From JAEKNW01 sp963678375 (GTDB lineage: Bacteria > Cloacimonadota > Cloacimonadia > Cloacimonadales > JAFGVF01): a stretch of DNA of 64,000 nucleotides. Shown here piece after piece: positions 25,313 through 35,124 of the stretch. The position numbers were made by a program, and so were the translations under genes. The first letter of the stretch is position 1. Every line of letters starts with the position of its first letter. The stretch is from positions 420,827-484,826 of the forward strand of contig CAXXQH010000001.1 of NCBI GenBank assembly GCA_963678375.2, written 5' to 3'. The notes under the pieces are model-generated. The model did not search any database, had not been told where the DNA came from, and saw only the letters and a program-made list of their open reading frames with translations.

Positions 25313-26170
25313 CTATTCTAAATTCAACTTATAGTATGCCTTAGCTCTAATATTCCTTAATGCTGCCTTATCAATCACCTCATCGTAGTATCTATCCGAA
25401 ACCCTTATTACTTCTTCATATTTTCCTAAATTGTAGAGAGTTTCTGCGTAAGGTAAAGCAAATAGGCTTGGTGAATGACCTTCACTTTCCATCTGTTTAT
25501 AGCACTCAAAGGCCTTATTATATTGCTTAATAATTCTATAGGAATGAGCTAGTTTCCTTAAATAAAGGTCAGGATCTAAAGCAGTATGAGGTATCTTAGA
25601 TAAATGATAGGCACTTTCTATATACTTACCTTTTGCATAACTTTGATTACCAACAATATAATGATAATAGACATCTTCTCCGAACCTTTTTTTATATTCA
25701 GAAAGCTCAGGTGAATTATCTTGTAATTTGTCCGTAAACAATAATATATCAATTATAAGTTTAATTGCAGATTGACCTAACTTGTCATGGTCCTTTAACT
25801 GCATTACTTCTGTGATGGCTTTATCAGCTTGACCAATATTAAGATAGCATATTGCAGAATTGTAGATAGCTTCAGGATATATTTCACCTACTTCTTTAAA
25901 GTTCCTTATTGCTAAAGTATAGTCCTTTTTCCGCATATATGAAAGAGCTAATACAAAAATATGATTATAATCTAACTTACCAATCTTCTTAGCTCTTTCA
26001 AAGTATTTAATAGCATCAGAATCTTTTTCTTCTTTTGCTAAATAAGCTCCCAAGACAACTAGATATTCAAAGTTTGTTGGTTGCTCTGCTAGAGCCTTTT
26101 TTATTAAATGAATAGCTTTGAGAGGATTTTTATTTATTAAATACTCAAATCTCAGTAATATTTCATCCAT
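25313..26170 (-). CDS. tetratricopeptide-repeat protein
   Basis: From the Met at 26170 (MDEILLRFEYLINKNP) the protein has about 285 residues made of repeated 34-residue TPR-like helix pairs: YLVVLGAYLAKEEKDSDAIKYFERAK, IFVLALSYMRKKDYTLAIRNF, IYNSAICYLNIGQADKAI, and so on to the end. TPR arrays bind partner proteins. An upstream in-frame extension is possible, but would overlap the prepilin peptidase by 83 bases, so I use this start, 1 base after the peptidase stop. No signal peptide; cytosolic. It follows the peptidase gene in the same operon. Confidence 0.75.
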   Translation of the reverse strand: MDEILLRFEYLINKNPLKAIHLIKKALAEQPTNFEYLVVLGAYLAKEEKDSDAIKYFERAKKIGKLDYNHIFVLALSYMRKKDYTLAIRNFKEVGEIYPEAIYNSAICYLNIGQADKAITEVMQLKDHDKLGQSAIKLIIDILLFTDKLQDNSPELSEYKKRFGEDVYYHYIVGNQSYAKGKYIESAYHLSKIPHTALDPDLYLRKLAHSYRIIKQYNKAFECYKQMESEGHSPSLFALPYAETLYNLGKYEEVIRVSDRYYDEVIDKAALRNIRAKAYYKLNLE

Positions 26171-26171
26171 A

Positions 26172-26957
26172 CTAATAAATGAAGTTGTTGATGAAATTCC
26201 AATACATACTAAATATTTTATATCCCCACAAGATGTATATCCATGAGGATACAACTAAGAAAGGACCAAAAGGAAATAGTTTATCTTTACTGTATTTCAT
26301 AAAGATTGACATTATTATCAGACCTAACAAGCTAGCTAGAGCAACAATCATAACTAGGTTTAAACCACCAACAAAAAAACCAATAGCAGATATTAATAAA
26401 ACATCTCCAAAGCCTAAGCCTTCCTTGCCTCTAATGTAATAATAGGCCATCATTATTGCTACAAAGAAGATAAAAGAACCAACCCCTCCAGCTAATCCAC
26501 TGATTAATCCAACCTCATTGCCAGGAATAAATAGTGATATTATTCCTAAAATATTAAGAGGGATTGACAACTTAAAAGGGATTCTCATGTGATATAAATC
26601 TATAAATATTATTATTATTCCATAGGAGAAGAAAATCAAATATTTGAATAAAAGAAGAGGATTACTCGATCCAAATCTCCAATAAACAAGCATATAGATT
26701 ACTGGTGTCAAAAATTCCACAATAACATAATGCCAGCTAATTTTTGCTCCACAGTTTCGGCATTTCCCTCTTAAAAATAGCCAGCTAAAGATGGGAACAT
26801 TCAACCAAAAGGGTATTGAATAATCGCATTTTGGACATTTAGATGCTGGTATAAGTGATTTGTTTATCGGTAAACGGTAAATAACTACATTGAAAAAACT
26901 ACCAAATGCCATTCCTAACATTATGAGGAAGGCTATGATTAACGGTTCAAGCCCCAA
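26172..26957 (-). CDS. pilD: type IV prepilin peptidase / methyltransferase (A24 family)
   Basis: The 261-residue membrane protein has about eight helices. Near the N-terminus are FGSFFNVVIYRLP and two CxxC pairs (CPKCDYSIPFWLNVP, CRNCGAKISWHYVIVE), the methylase half. Aspartates of the A24 protease are in IIIFIDLYHMRIP near 120 and GLGFGDVLLISAIG near 185. It cleaves and methylates type IV pilin-like precursors at the inner membrane. No pilin gene is nearby. It is followed by the TPR gene and preceded, with no gap, by the secreted protein at 26958. Confidence 0.9.
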   Translation of the reverse strand: MGLEPLIIAFLIMLGMAFGSFFNVVIYRLPINKSLIPASKCPKCDYSIPFWLNVPIFSWLFLRGKCRNCGAKISWHYVIVEFLTPVIYMLVYWRFGSSNPLLLFKYLIFFSYGIIIIFIDLYHMRIPFKLSIPLNILGIISLFIPGNEVGLISGLAGGVGSFIFFVAIMMAYYYIRGKEGLGFGDVLLISAIGFFVGGLNLVMIVALASLLGLIIMSIFMKYSKDKLFPFGPFLVVSSWIYILWGYKIFSMYWNFINNFIY

Positions 26958-27437
26958 TTAATCCCTCCAAAAATTATTTCTTCTAAAATATGGGTTATCA
27001 GATCCTCCACGGAATACAAAATGAATTGAAGTATTTTCTGTTGGTCGATAATTAACAGAGAAATCTGGGACTATATCAGTTGAATTATCGTCATTTGCTT
27101 CAATATTAAATCCTTTACTCACATTTGCTGACCCAAAGTTGGTTAAGTGAAGATCTACATTAACATCTAATTTATCATTGACTCGATAAGAGATATGGTT
27201 TGTATAGCGTGATTGATAGAGAGAAAGACCTGAGGAGTAGGCTGTCGAAAAAGACATACTGTGACTCATGGTATAATTGTTAGGATTTAACAAAGAATAG
27301 TTGTTTGGATTCCATTGCCAAGAACCTGGATTCCAGTTATTTGCCATAAAATTTGTACCATTAGCTCCAAATTTCAATTGAGCATTAGCAAATGTTAGTA
27401 TAAAAACTAACATAGCGATTAATAAAATTCTTTTCAT
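26958..27437 (-). CDS. secreted hypothetical protein
   Basis: The 159-residue protein starts with a signal peptide (MKRILLIAMLVFILTFANAQ). The mature part is rich in Asn, Ser and Trp/Tyr, with repeated beta-like segments (NWNPGSWQWNPNNYSLLNPNNY, HISYRVNDKLDVNVDLHL, FSVNYRPTENTSIHFVF). It may be a small outer-membrane or surface beta protein. I do not recognise the family. It directly precedes pilD (the next gene begins at the adjacent base) and so is likely in the same operon. There is a GGAG site before the ATG. Confidence 0.6.
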   Translation of the reverse strand: MKRILLIAMLVFILTFANAQLKFGANGTNFMANNWNPGSWQWNPNNYSLLNPNNYTMSHSMSFSTAYSSGLSLYQSRYTNHISYRVNDKLDVNVDLHLTNFGSANVSKGFNIEANDDNSTDIVPDFSVNYRPTENTSIHFVFRGGSDNPYFRRNNFWRD

Positions 27438-27525
27438 TTTTAATCTCCTTAAAGATTTGTTCAGTAATGTTTCTCACTCTCTTAAGACAAATTTAATCAG
27501 ATTTAATTTTATGTCAAATTTTATT

Positions 27526-28958
27526 CTACCAACCTGCTTTAGATACTTTCCAATTTCCTTTCAAATATAAGAAAAATGCAATCATTACTCCTGCACTATT
27601 ACTTACTACCATAGCCCACCAAAGTGCTTCATACTGATAAGGAGCAAGTATGTTCCCCAGATAATTTAGTTCTTTTTCTAAGAATGAAAACCATCCTAAA
27701 TCACTGCCTATAAAATATCCTGCAAAGATATAGGCTAAAGGTATTCTGAATAACCAGAGACGACTGACGTTAAAAGCCATAGTAGATTTAGAATGCCCTG
27801 CTCCATTAAAAACACCCATAAAAACCATTAAAATACCAAAAACCCAGGTAGCGTATGCTGAGATTTAAACATTCGCTGACCAACTTGGATTACATTCTGT
27901 TCATTGACAAAAAACTTTACTAAATCACTACCATAATTGTAAACGAACACACTCCCAAGGGTCATTATAGTCATCACTAATAACATAGCGTAATGAACAC
28001 TCTTAACAGCTCTTTCTTCCTCTTTCGCTCCTAAATTCTGTCCCACAAAAGAGGATAAGGCATTAGAAATTCCCATGGCTGGTAGCATAAAAATCCCTAT
28101 CATTCTATTCCCTATTGAATTAGCTGAAATAACTGTTGTTCCAAATGAGTTAACAAGACCTTGAACCAGTAAGAAACCTAGTGAAGTTGTAGATTGACCT
28201 ATTGAAGCAGGCAATCCTATTTGGAAAATATTTGCTAAAACACTTTTCTTGGGAATCATATCTGATAGACTAGGTATTAAATCATGGTATTTATTCATGA
28301 AAATAATTAAGGCAATTATCGAAGCAAGTACTCTGCTAATCACTGTTGCGATAGCTGCACCTTTCACCCCCATTTCTGGGAAAATCCAAAGACCAAAGAT
28401 TAACAATGGGTCCAATATTAGATTTAAGACCACAGTAATAACCTGTACTATCATCGGGGTTACACTATCCCCAAAGGCAGTAGTAATACTTTGATAAATC
28501 ATAAAAAACATCATTGCAATCATCCCATATAATATATAGGTAATATAGGTATGTGCATCACCGAATATCTCAGGTGGAGTTTGTAATAATCTTAAAAATG
28601 TGGGTATCATTGTCTCTGTTATTATTATAAGAACAACAGCAAAGACTAAGAGTATAGGAACGAATTGTCCAATAGCTATCTTGATCTTTCCAATATCATT
28701 CATTCCTTTAAACTTAGAAACAATAGCAGTTCCGGCAACAGTAAAACCAGCTGCAAAGGACATAATAAAGAAAGTCAAGGGGAAGGTCATACCTGTTACA
28801 GCTACAGCCTCTTTAGCACCTGAAGCAATCTTACCCAGCCAATATGTATCAACTAAATTATAGAGGGTTCCCATAAAATTTGACAACATAATAGGTAGTG
28901 ATAAGAGAATTAAGCTTTTTAGAATATTACCCTGAACTAAATTTATATTTTTTTTCAT
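27526..28958 (-). pseudogene. MATE family efflux transporter, frameshifted
   Basis: Two open pieces make one MATE protein: 28958-27828 (376 residues, about ten helices) and 27828-27526 (100 residues, last two helices). The first begins GNILKSLILLSLPIMLSNFMGTLYNLVDT, the MATE signature. Near 27861-27868 the minus strand reads TTTAAATCT. Adding one A restores the expected ending (FKISAYATWVFGILMVFMGVF) in frame with the second piece. So a one-base deletion in an A-run breaks the gene. This is either true inactivation or an assembly error. MATE proteins export cationic drugs using Na+ or H+. A second, intact MATE gene is at 37177. Confidence 0.85.
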
Positions 28959-29070
28959 TATTTTTCCTTACTTCCATTTTTTTAAACCGCCGTTATAGTG
29001 TCAATAAAATTATTGACATCTTTTTAATTAGAATTGGAATGGAATCATTATAATAAAAGGATTTATTGTT

Positions 29071-29631
29071 ATGAGTATAAAAAAGATTCTCTTGGTTATT
29101 GGTTTAACCATCCTATTTTCATCTTTATCAGCTTTGGAAATTGGTAAAGATATTACCCTTTATCTACAAGATCAAGGTATCCCAAGACCTTTAATTATCA
29201 TTCTGATTTCAATGTTACCAATTGTGGAACTCAGAGGAGCTATACCAGTGGCTATTGGTCTTCTAGGAATGTCATGGTGGGAATCAATCTTCTTTGCTAT
29301 CTTAGGTAATATGATACCAATACCTTTTGTTTTGCTTTTTATGGAAAAGATAACTATTCTGCTCAATAAATGGTCCTTTACAAGAAAACTTTTAGCTAAA
29401 ATTTTTGCCAGAACTCGCAGCAAGAGTAAAGTCATTGAAAAATATGAAGAAATAGGCTTAACTCTTTTTGTAGCAATACCTTTACCTGTTACTGGTGCTT
29501 GGACTGGTTCTTTAGCTGCCTATCTCTTAGGACTGAAGTTTTGGAAATCAATTCTTTGTGCCTTAGCTGGAGTAACAATTGCAGGGATTGTAATGACCCT
29601 CTTGTCCTTGGGTATTTTTTCGATATTTTAA
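29071..29631 (+). CDS. small multidrug export (COG2426) membrane protein
   Basis: The 186-residue membrane protein belongs to the Sm_multidrug_ex group. The N-terminal signal/helix is followed by LIIILISMLPIVELRGAIPVAIGLLGMSWW, the family's core motif. Later ARTRSKSKVIEKYEEIGLTLFVAIPLPVTGAWTGSLAAYLLGL is the second conserved block. About five helices; the transported substrate is not settled in this family. It stands alone and divergent from the MATE gene. A 17-bp hairpin follows. Confidence 0.8.
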   Translation: MSIKKILLVIGLTILFSSLSALEIGKDITLYLQDQGIPRPLIIILISMLPIVELRGAIPVAIGLLGMSWWESIFFAILGNMIPIPFVLLFMEKITILLNKWSFTRKLLAKIFARTRSKSKVIEKYEEIGLTLFVAIPLPVTGAWTGSLAAYLLGLKFWKSILCALAGVTIAGIVMTLLSLGIFSIF

Positions 29632-29640
29632 GTTAATAAG

Positions 29641-29706
29641 TAAACTTGATTGTTACTCTCTCAACAAACCATTGGAATCTTATGAAGACAGTAACAATCA
29701 AGTTTA
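29641..29706. terminator. bidirectional terminator hairpin
   Basis: TAAACTTGATTGTTACT (29641-29657) pairs exactly with AGTAACAATCAAGTTTA (29690-29706), a 17-bp stem with a 32-base loop. It lies between the convergent multidrug-export and AI-2E genes. A related arm (AATTGTTATT / AATAACAATCAAGG) occurs at 44173-44232. Confidence 0.75.
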
Positions 29707-29724
29707 AATCTAAGAGGATTATTT

Positions 29725-31023
29725 TTAGATAATATCGTATTTTTTTAAACTGGAATATAATTCTTTTGATATTTCAGAGACTATATAAACAATGGGAACA
29801 GAGAGAATCATACCAAGTACACCAAACAAATATCCACCAGCTACTACAGTTAAGAAAACATAAAGAGGATGAATATTTGTACTTTTACCAATTACAATAG
29901 GATAAACTATATTATTATCTAAGACTTGTACTCCCCACATACCGAAAATGACATACAGGCCCATAGACAAGTCTTGCCCCGTAAGTACGATCGAGCTTAA
30001 AGCAAAGACAACACCGAAGAAAGGTCCGAAATATGGTACCATATTAGCAAAACCTGCTAAAAGTCCAATTAAAATTGCATAATTAACACCAATAATTGAA
30101 AGAACTAGGGCAGTAAGGACTCCCACGATAATAATTTCAATAACCAGAGCTCTAAGGAATGAAGAGACTAACTCGCTAATTTTATGTGTTATAGTTATAT
30201 ATAGCTCAAAAAACTTATTTGGTATAAAGGAGTTAAACATTTTTGAGAAAAGGTTTTTATCTTTAAGGATAAAGAAAGATATAAAAGGTATCATAAAAAC
30301 AAAAGCAAAAGTAGAGACTATCTTATTAACATTAGAAATTATTATACCAGGGACTTCAATGATTTGATCTTTCAAGCCTTGGGTCATTTTTTTGAATTCA
30401 TCTGTTATATCTATAAAGGTTATTTTATCATCAATGTAGTTTATATATTCAGTTATTTGTGCTAAAATAGGGATTTCCATAAACTTCTTCAAAGATTCTT
30501 GAGATAAAGAATCTACTAGAGTATAGGATTGTAGATCCTTTTCTGAAGGATTATCTTTTGCTTTAGTTATTAGAGAATCACCTAGAAGCTTTCCTTGTTC
30601 ATCAATTACAAATTTATCTGAATTTCTATCATAATTCAAATGAATATGAATTTCTTTGTTAGTTTGAGTTTTTTGAATTCCTTTTTCTTCTTGTTTTCCC
30701 ATTGCTTTTTGCACCATTTCCGATTTATTCAAATAGGAGAAAATGCTTTCCCCTTGGGAAATAACCTTAGGCACAACAAAAATCATAGTAACCACTAGAC
30801 TTAAGCCAATCAGTAAGTAAATTGCGATTATTGCTAAAGTTCTACTAACCCCATAACTTTGAATGTAACTTACAGCTGGATTTAAGATAAAAGCAAAAAT
30901 AATTCCGGCAATAACACTTGAGAGAATATTCCAGTAAAAAACAGCTGCTACACCTAAGAGAAGAAGAAGGAAAATATTAAAAACAAGTCTATTACTTCTC
31001 TTCTGCATGCTCTTTATCCTCAA
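29725..31023 (-). CDS. AI-2E family (PerM-like) transporter
   Basis: About 430 residues and eight helices: two N-terminal helices, a hydrophilic insertion (about 100-210), and a C-terminal block of helices. GLLAGFANMVPYFGPFFGVVFA near 320 and LDNNIVYPIVIGKSTNIHPLYVFLTVVAGGYLFGVLGMILSVP near 370-415 are the family's signatures. Members export signals or act as Na+/H+ antiporters; which one cannot be told here. The start may be 15 bases later (MQKRSNRL, 31008), where a GAGGATAAAGAGC site precedes it. It overlaps the cNMP-binding gene's end, so these belong to one operon: surE, pcm, cNMP, AI-2E. Confidence 0.85.
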   Translation of the reverse strand: MRIKSMQKRSNRLVFNIFLLLLLGVAAVFYWNILSSVIAGIIFAFILNPAVSYIQSYGVSRTLAIIAIYLLIGLSLVVTMIFVVPKVISQGESIFSYLNKSEMVQKAMGKQEEKGIQKTQTNKEIHIHLNYDRNSDKFVIDEQGKLLGDSLITKAKDNPSEKDLQSYTLVDSLSQESLKKFMEIPILAQITEYINYIDDKITFIDITDEFKKMTQGLKDQIIEVPGIIISNVNKIVSTFAFVFMIPFISFFILKDKNLFSKMFNSFIPNKFFELYITITHKISELVSSFLRALVIEIIIVGVLTALVLSIIGVNYAILIGLLAGFANMVPYFGPFFGVVFALSSIVLTGQDLSMGLYVIFGMWGVQVLDNNIVYPIVIGKSTNIHPLYVFLTVVAGGYLFGVLGMILSVPIVYIVSEISKELYSSLKKYDII

Positions 31024-31528
31024 TTATTTTTGAATAGAGTGAGTTAGCATATCTTTCACTAAAAGCATAGAGTATCTTTGAGCCTACTCTAGGATTATTC
31101 TTTATCATGTTCCGAAAGTCATACTTTGACATTGCTAGCATCTTACATTTATTCTTAGCAACAGCAGTAGAAACCCTTGTGGAACCTGTAAAAATTTCGA
31201 TTGATCCTACCAAACCACCCTTACTAATAGTCATATCAGGTTTATCAGCATCATCTGAATCATAGAGATCAACTTCTCCCTCTAAAATGAAATACATAAC
31301 TATGTTAGGATGTCCAATTTGGTAAATAATTTCTCCAGGTTTAAAAGTTCTTTCATAAATAATGTTGTTTATTGTCTTAATTTGAGACTTACCTAATGAT
31401 TCAAAAACACTGAAGTATTGTAGCTGTTTCTCACTTTCTGTAAGATTTATCAACGCATCACGCTTCTTTTTAAACCATTTCCAACACATCACAAAAAATT
31501 CAACAACAATGTCTATTTTTCTTCCCAT
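30992..31528 (-). CDS. cyclic-nucleotide-binding-domain protein
   Basis: The 178-residue protein holds one cNMP-binding barrel (about 40-150): FKPGEIIYQIGHPNIVMYFILEGEVDLY, then GGLVGSIEIFTGSTRVSTAVA with the phosphate-binding-cassette-like segment. There is no helix-turn-helix, so it is a sensor and not a CRP-like regulator. N-terminal residues (FFVMCWKWFKKKRD) are amphipathic and may touch the membrane. It overlaps pcm by 16 bases. Its partner is probably one of the neighbouring proteins; inference. Confidence 0.8.
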   Translation of the reverse strand: MGRKIDIVVEFFVMCWKWFKKKRDALINLTESEKQLQYFSVFESLGKSQIKTINNIIYERTFKPGEIIYQIGHPNIVMYFILEGEVDLYDSDDADKPDMTISKGGLVGSIEIFTGSTRVSTAVAKNKCKMLAMSKYDFRNMIKNNPRVGSKILYAFSERYANSLYSKIIEDKEHAEEK

Positions 31529-32166
31529 CCTGATTCTCCCACTAATGGAACAAAACTACAGGCCACACTATATTTCTCTTGGAAGCCATCTTCAGTTTTG
31601 CTAATTGTTAATAGTCTTTGTTGGTCTAAATCACCAACAGGAATTACAAGCTTACCACCAAATTTTAGCTGATTTAGGAGTGCTTGAGATACTTTCGGAG
31701 CTCCAGCACAGACAATAATTTTATCAAATTCTTTGTGGGGTGGATAGCTATTTATCCAGCCTTTTGTACCATCACCTACTTTATAAAATATATTCTTAAA
31801 ATCGTATGGTTCCAAGACTTTCTTAGCTTTTTGAGATAAATTTTTATACCTTTCAATAGTACATACTGTTGCAACCAAACTTGCTAAAAGAGCAGTTTGA
31901 TAACCTGAACCTGTACCTATTTCTAAAACAATATCATCTGGAGACAAGACTAACTCTTGCATCATGTAAGCAATAATATATGGTTGGGAAATAGTTTGCT
32001 CATCCTCGATGGGCAATGCTTGATTACGGTAAGCAAACTCACGGAAATGTTCTAGAACAAAATCTTCTCGTTTAATAGTTCTGAAAGCAGAGATGACCAA
32101 ATCATCTACTATGCCCATCTTCATGAGCTCACTTATTAATGATTCTCTTTGGTCTTCAAATCTCAT
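31513..32166 (-). CDS. pcm: protein-L-isoaspartate O-methyltransferase
   Basis: The 217-residue protein repairs damaged isoaspartyl residues by SAM-dependent methylation. MRFEDQRESLISELMKMGI, then FVLEHFREFAYRNQALPIEDEQTISQPYIIAYMM, is the N-terminal signature. VLEIGTGSGYQTALLASL near 80 is the SAM loop, and VTICAGAPKVSQALLNQLKFGGKLVIPVG-like text near 150 is typical. It overlaps the surE end by 11 bases, the same order (surE-pcm) found in many bacteria. Confidence 0.94.
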   Translation of the reverse strand: MRFEDQRESLISELMKMGIVDDLVISAFRTIKREDFVLEHFREFAYRNQALPIEDEQTISQPYIIAYMMQELVLSPDDIVLEIGTGSGYQTALLASLVATVCTIERYKNLSQKAKKVLEPYDFKNIFYKVGDGTKGWINSYPPHKEFDKIIVCAGAPKVSQALLNQLKFGGKLVIPVGDLDQQRLLTISKTEDGFQEKYSVACSFVPLVGESGWEEK

Positions 32167-32905
32167 AGTTATTGACTTTATCTAACTTCTCAAGATTAAA
32201 ATGAGAATCAGATTTCCTAAGCAGATGAGTTATTGATACATAGTTATGTGAGATTGCGTAATAATCACTTTGTTCATCTTGCACATATTCAGGAATATCT
32301 CCACCCACACGATAGACTGATTTTTCTTTGTTTTTCTCAATGTAATGAATAAAGTTTTTATATCTTCTTTCGCCAATTTTGGTTATTTTGAATCCTTGAA
32401 TATCGTCAATTTTAACATTGGGAATATTTATATTTAGTAGTTCATTTTTAGTTAAATGTTCATGAAGTTTCATAGAAATAACCTTAACAACTATCTCAAC
32501 TCCAGTTTCATAAATCTGGTCTTGGTAAGCACACATTGAAAAAGCTAAGGCAGGATAACCTAAAAAGCATGCTTCAGTAGCAGCAGCAACAGTACCTGAA
32601 TAAAAGATATCTTCACCCATATTTTGTCCTGCATTAATACCTGAAACAACTAAATCAAAATCATCAGCAATCTCATGTATAGCATAAATAACACAGTCTG
32701 CTGGGGTTCCACTTACACAATATACTTTATCATCTATTTTTTTTGCAACTAAATCTTTATGTAGGGTAATTGAATGAGATGCACCACTTTTCTCAGTTTC
32801 AGGTGCAACTAAATGTGTATCGAATCCAAGTTCAGTTAATGTTTTGAACAATAGGGTTATCCCTCTTGCAGAATAACCATCATCGTTAGTTAATAGAATT
32901 TTCAA
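32156..32905 (-). CDS. surE: 5'/3'-nucleotidase SurE
   Basis: The 249-residue metal-dependent nucleotidase removes phosphate from nucleoside monophosphates, in stress survival. The N-terminus is ILLTNDDGYSARGI (Asp8-Asp9 metal ligands); SGINAGQNMGEDIFYSGTVAAA near 87-110 is the second signature with Asn and Ser. It is first in the leftward operon with pcm. Length and motifs are normal. Confidence 0.95.
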   Translation of the reverse strand: MKILLTNDDGYSARGITLLFKTLTELGFDTHLVAPETEKSGASHSITLHKDLVAKKIDDKVYCVSGTPADCVIYAIHEIADDFDLVVSGINAGQNMGEDIFYSGTVAAATEACFLGYPALAFSMCAYQDQIYETGVEIVVKVISMKLHEHLTKNELLNINIPNVKIDDIQGFKITKIGERRYKNFIHYIEKNKEKSVYRVGGDIPEYVQDEQSDYYAISHNYVSITHLLRKSDSHFNLEKLDKVNNYEI

Positions 32906-33083
32906 AATAGCTCTCCTAATTCATTTTGTATAATTATTTTGACTTGACATTCTGTTGTCAAGAAAAATAACATTATTTTATCTTATAAGTAATAATTGTA
33001 ATTAATCTCTATTTAATTCAAAAATTGCTTGCCCAATAGTCACAAATAGATATTTTATCCCTAGAAGAACCTTAGGAGATAAT

Positions 33084-35123
33084 ATGAAATTTAAGCTTAT
33101 TTATTTAATTATGCTTTTTACCTTATACCTTCACAGCTATGAGTGGATTAATCTGATGAATGAGACAAGCAATACCAATCATGTGTTTAACTCACTTAAT
33201 AACGGAAACATCTATTATTCAACCACTGAAGGAGTAAGAGTATTCTCTGAGAGTGGCTCAATTCTTTATACTAATGGTGGTTTAGAAGCAATAGGAATAG
33301 CTGAAAACTGGAATGATAGGTTTCTTGCTCTTGGTTCAGGGTCTTGGAGTGATGGACTTTATACTATCGATAATTTAGGAAATATTGACATTGTTGATTG
33401 GTACTATCAACCAAAATTCTTAACAACTGGTTCTCATTCACAGGATATTTATTTTAGTAGTGAATATAAATTCCTGATTAACCAGAATACTGATTGGACA
33501 ATACCAGCGGAGTTCTACAGCAAAGAAGTTTATGATGTTACAGAATCATCCTCTTATCGCTTTGCAGCAACAAGCGATGGTTTTTATCATAAATTAGCTA
33601 GTCAAACAGGATTATTTGCCAACAGACAAAATTTCGGAACTGTTCAATCAAATGAAATTAATGAAGCTTCGGGCTTAGTTGCTAGCAGAAGTAATCCAGG
33701 TGTATTGTGGACTCATAATGATTCTGGAGGAGGGAACTTCATTTTCGCTATGAATGAGTTGGGACAACACTTAGGAATTTACACCTTAAACGGTGCTATA
33801 AATAGAGACTGGGAAGATATAGCTATAGGTATCAACCCAGAAAGTCATGAGGCTGAATTATATCTTGCTGATATTGGTGATAATCAACTTACTAATGAGG
33901 TTAAACACATTTATATTGTTGAAGAACCTCAAGTATCTCCTAATCAAAACCCTCAAGCTGAGACCTTAAATTCTCTTAACACCTTATCTTTTGTTTATCC
34001 TAATCAAGAAAATTATGATGCCGAAACCTTATTATATGATCAAAGAAGTCAAACCTTCTATGTTATAACTAAGAGACATCCTAACAATAGAGAACCCTAT
34101 GATAAAATCTTTTCAATAAACTATGATATTTCTAATTCTCCTCAAGTAGCAACTTATGTAGGAGAACTAAATATTCCTGTAGATGAACTAGTTTATCAGG
34201 GTGCTACTGGTGGCGATATTTCTCCAGATGGTAACTTCCTTCTAATAAAAAATTACCAAAATATATACATGTGGGAAAGAAGAGATATGTCTATTGGTCA
34301 AGCCTTGAGTCAAGCTTATACTGAAGTTCCCTACATCATGGAACCCCAAGGTGAAGCAATAGCCTGGCGCTATGATAATAATGGCTACTTTACAGTTAGT
34401 GAAGAATATGGAAATATGCCTGCTATTCTTTATTTTTACTCCAAACTAGGCTGGAGAAAAGCTTCCCCCCTACCTTTCAAGAAAAGTGAATTTAATCAAA
34501 ATGATGGCTATCTTTATGGAATAATAAACGAAGCTGGGGAATATAATGGATTTTGGAAAAGCTCTGATTTTGGGATTAACTGGCAACAAATAAATAATTA
34601 TCCCAACTACAATGATATAGCTGTAGATGCTTTAGGGGTAATATTTCTATCTCATATTCCTACTGTGATACCTGAAGATTGGGAAAGAATAACTGGTTAT
34701 TATGAGGGTACTTTCTACGATTTTACAAGTGGTTTAGAAGGTGTTTATATCAACAAACTTGTTAATAACACTTTTATGGATATGTCAACTGTCTTTGCCT
34801 GTACTAATGCTGGAGTTTTTTACTTGCAAAATTACCAATCAGTATCTAATCAAGATAATAATGTTGCCCTTGTACCACAAATGTTATCTTATCCAAACCC
34901 ATTTAATAAGCAAGTCACAATTTCTCTATCTAAGGAGAAGATTATTTCAGGGAAAATTTATAACTTAAAAGGTCAGCTTATAGCTGATTTAAGCAATCAA
35001 ATAAAAAAAGGGAGTGAACAATTGATTTGGCAACCTCATCATTCAATCCCTAATGGCATTTATATTATTAAACTTACTAGTCAAAAAGCTGATTTCACTT
35101 CAAAACTAGTTAAGTTAAACTAG
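33084..35123 (+). CDS. secreted protein with T9SS/FlgD-like C-terminal sorting domain
   Basis: 679 residues. Signal peptide at 1-18 (LIYLIMLFTLYLHSY). Residues about 190-450 contain an SdiA-regulated/phytase-like beta-propeller-type stretch (EASGLVASRSNPGVLWTHNDSGG, DWEDIAIGINPES, YLADIGDN). The last 75 residues form a sorting domain: LSYPNPFNKQVTISLSK, GKIYNLKGQL, NGIYIIKLTSQKADFTSKLVKL. This is the pattern of type IX secretion or related FCB-group cell-surface targeting, so the product is likely exported and anchored. Substrate unknown. It is monocistronic, with a TAGGAGAT site before the ATG. Confidence 0.8.
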   Translation: MKFKLIYLIMLFTLYLHSYEWINLMNETSNTNHVFNSLNNGNIYYSTTEGVRVFSESGSILYTNGGLEAIGIAENWNDRFLALGSGSWSDGLYTIDNLGNIDIVDWYYQPKFLTTGSHSQDIYFSSEYKFLINQNTDWTIPAEFYSKEVYDVTESSSYRFAATSDGFYHKLASQTGLFANRQNFGTVQSNEINEASGLVASRSNPGVLWTHNDSGGGNFIFAMNELGQHLGIYTLNGAINRDWEDIAIGINPESHEAELYLADIGDNQLTNEVKHIYIVEEPQVSPNQNPQAETLNSLNTLSFVYPNQENYDAETLLYDQRSQTFYVITKRHPNNREPYDKIFSINYDISNSPQVATYVGELNIPVDELVYQGATGGDISPDGNFLLIKNYQNIYMWERRDMSIGQALSQAYTEVPYIMEPQGEAIAWRYDNNGYFTVSEEYGNMPAILYFYSKLGWRKASPLPFKKSEFNQNDGYLYGIINEAGEYNGFWKSSDFGINWQQINNYPNYNDIAVDALGVIFLSHIPTVIPEDWERITGYYEGTFYDFTSGLEGVYINKLVNNTFMDMSTVFACTNAGVFYLQNYQSVSNQDNNVALVPQMLSYPNPFNKQVTISLSKEKIISGKIYNLKGQLIADLSNQIKKGSEQLIWQPHHSIPNGIYIIKLTSQKADFTSKLVKLN

Positions 35124-35124
35124 C

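Noticed and set aside
27828..27868. Programmed frameshift in the MATE gene
   Set aside because: The site is a short A-run without a slippery heptamer or downstream pseudoknot, and MATE genes are not known to use frameshifting; mutation or sequence error is simpler.
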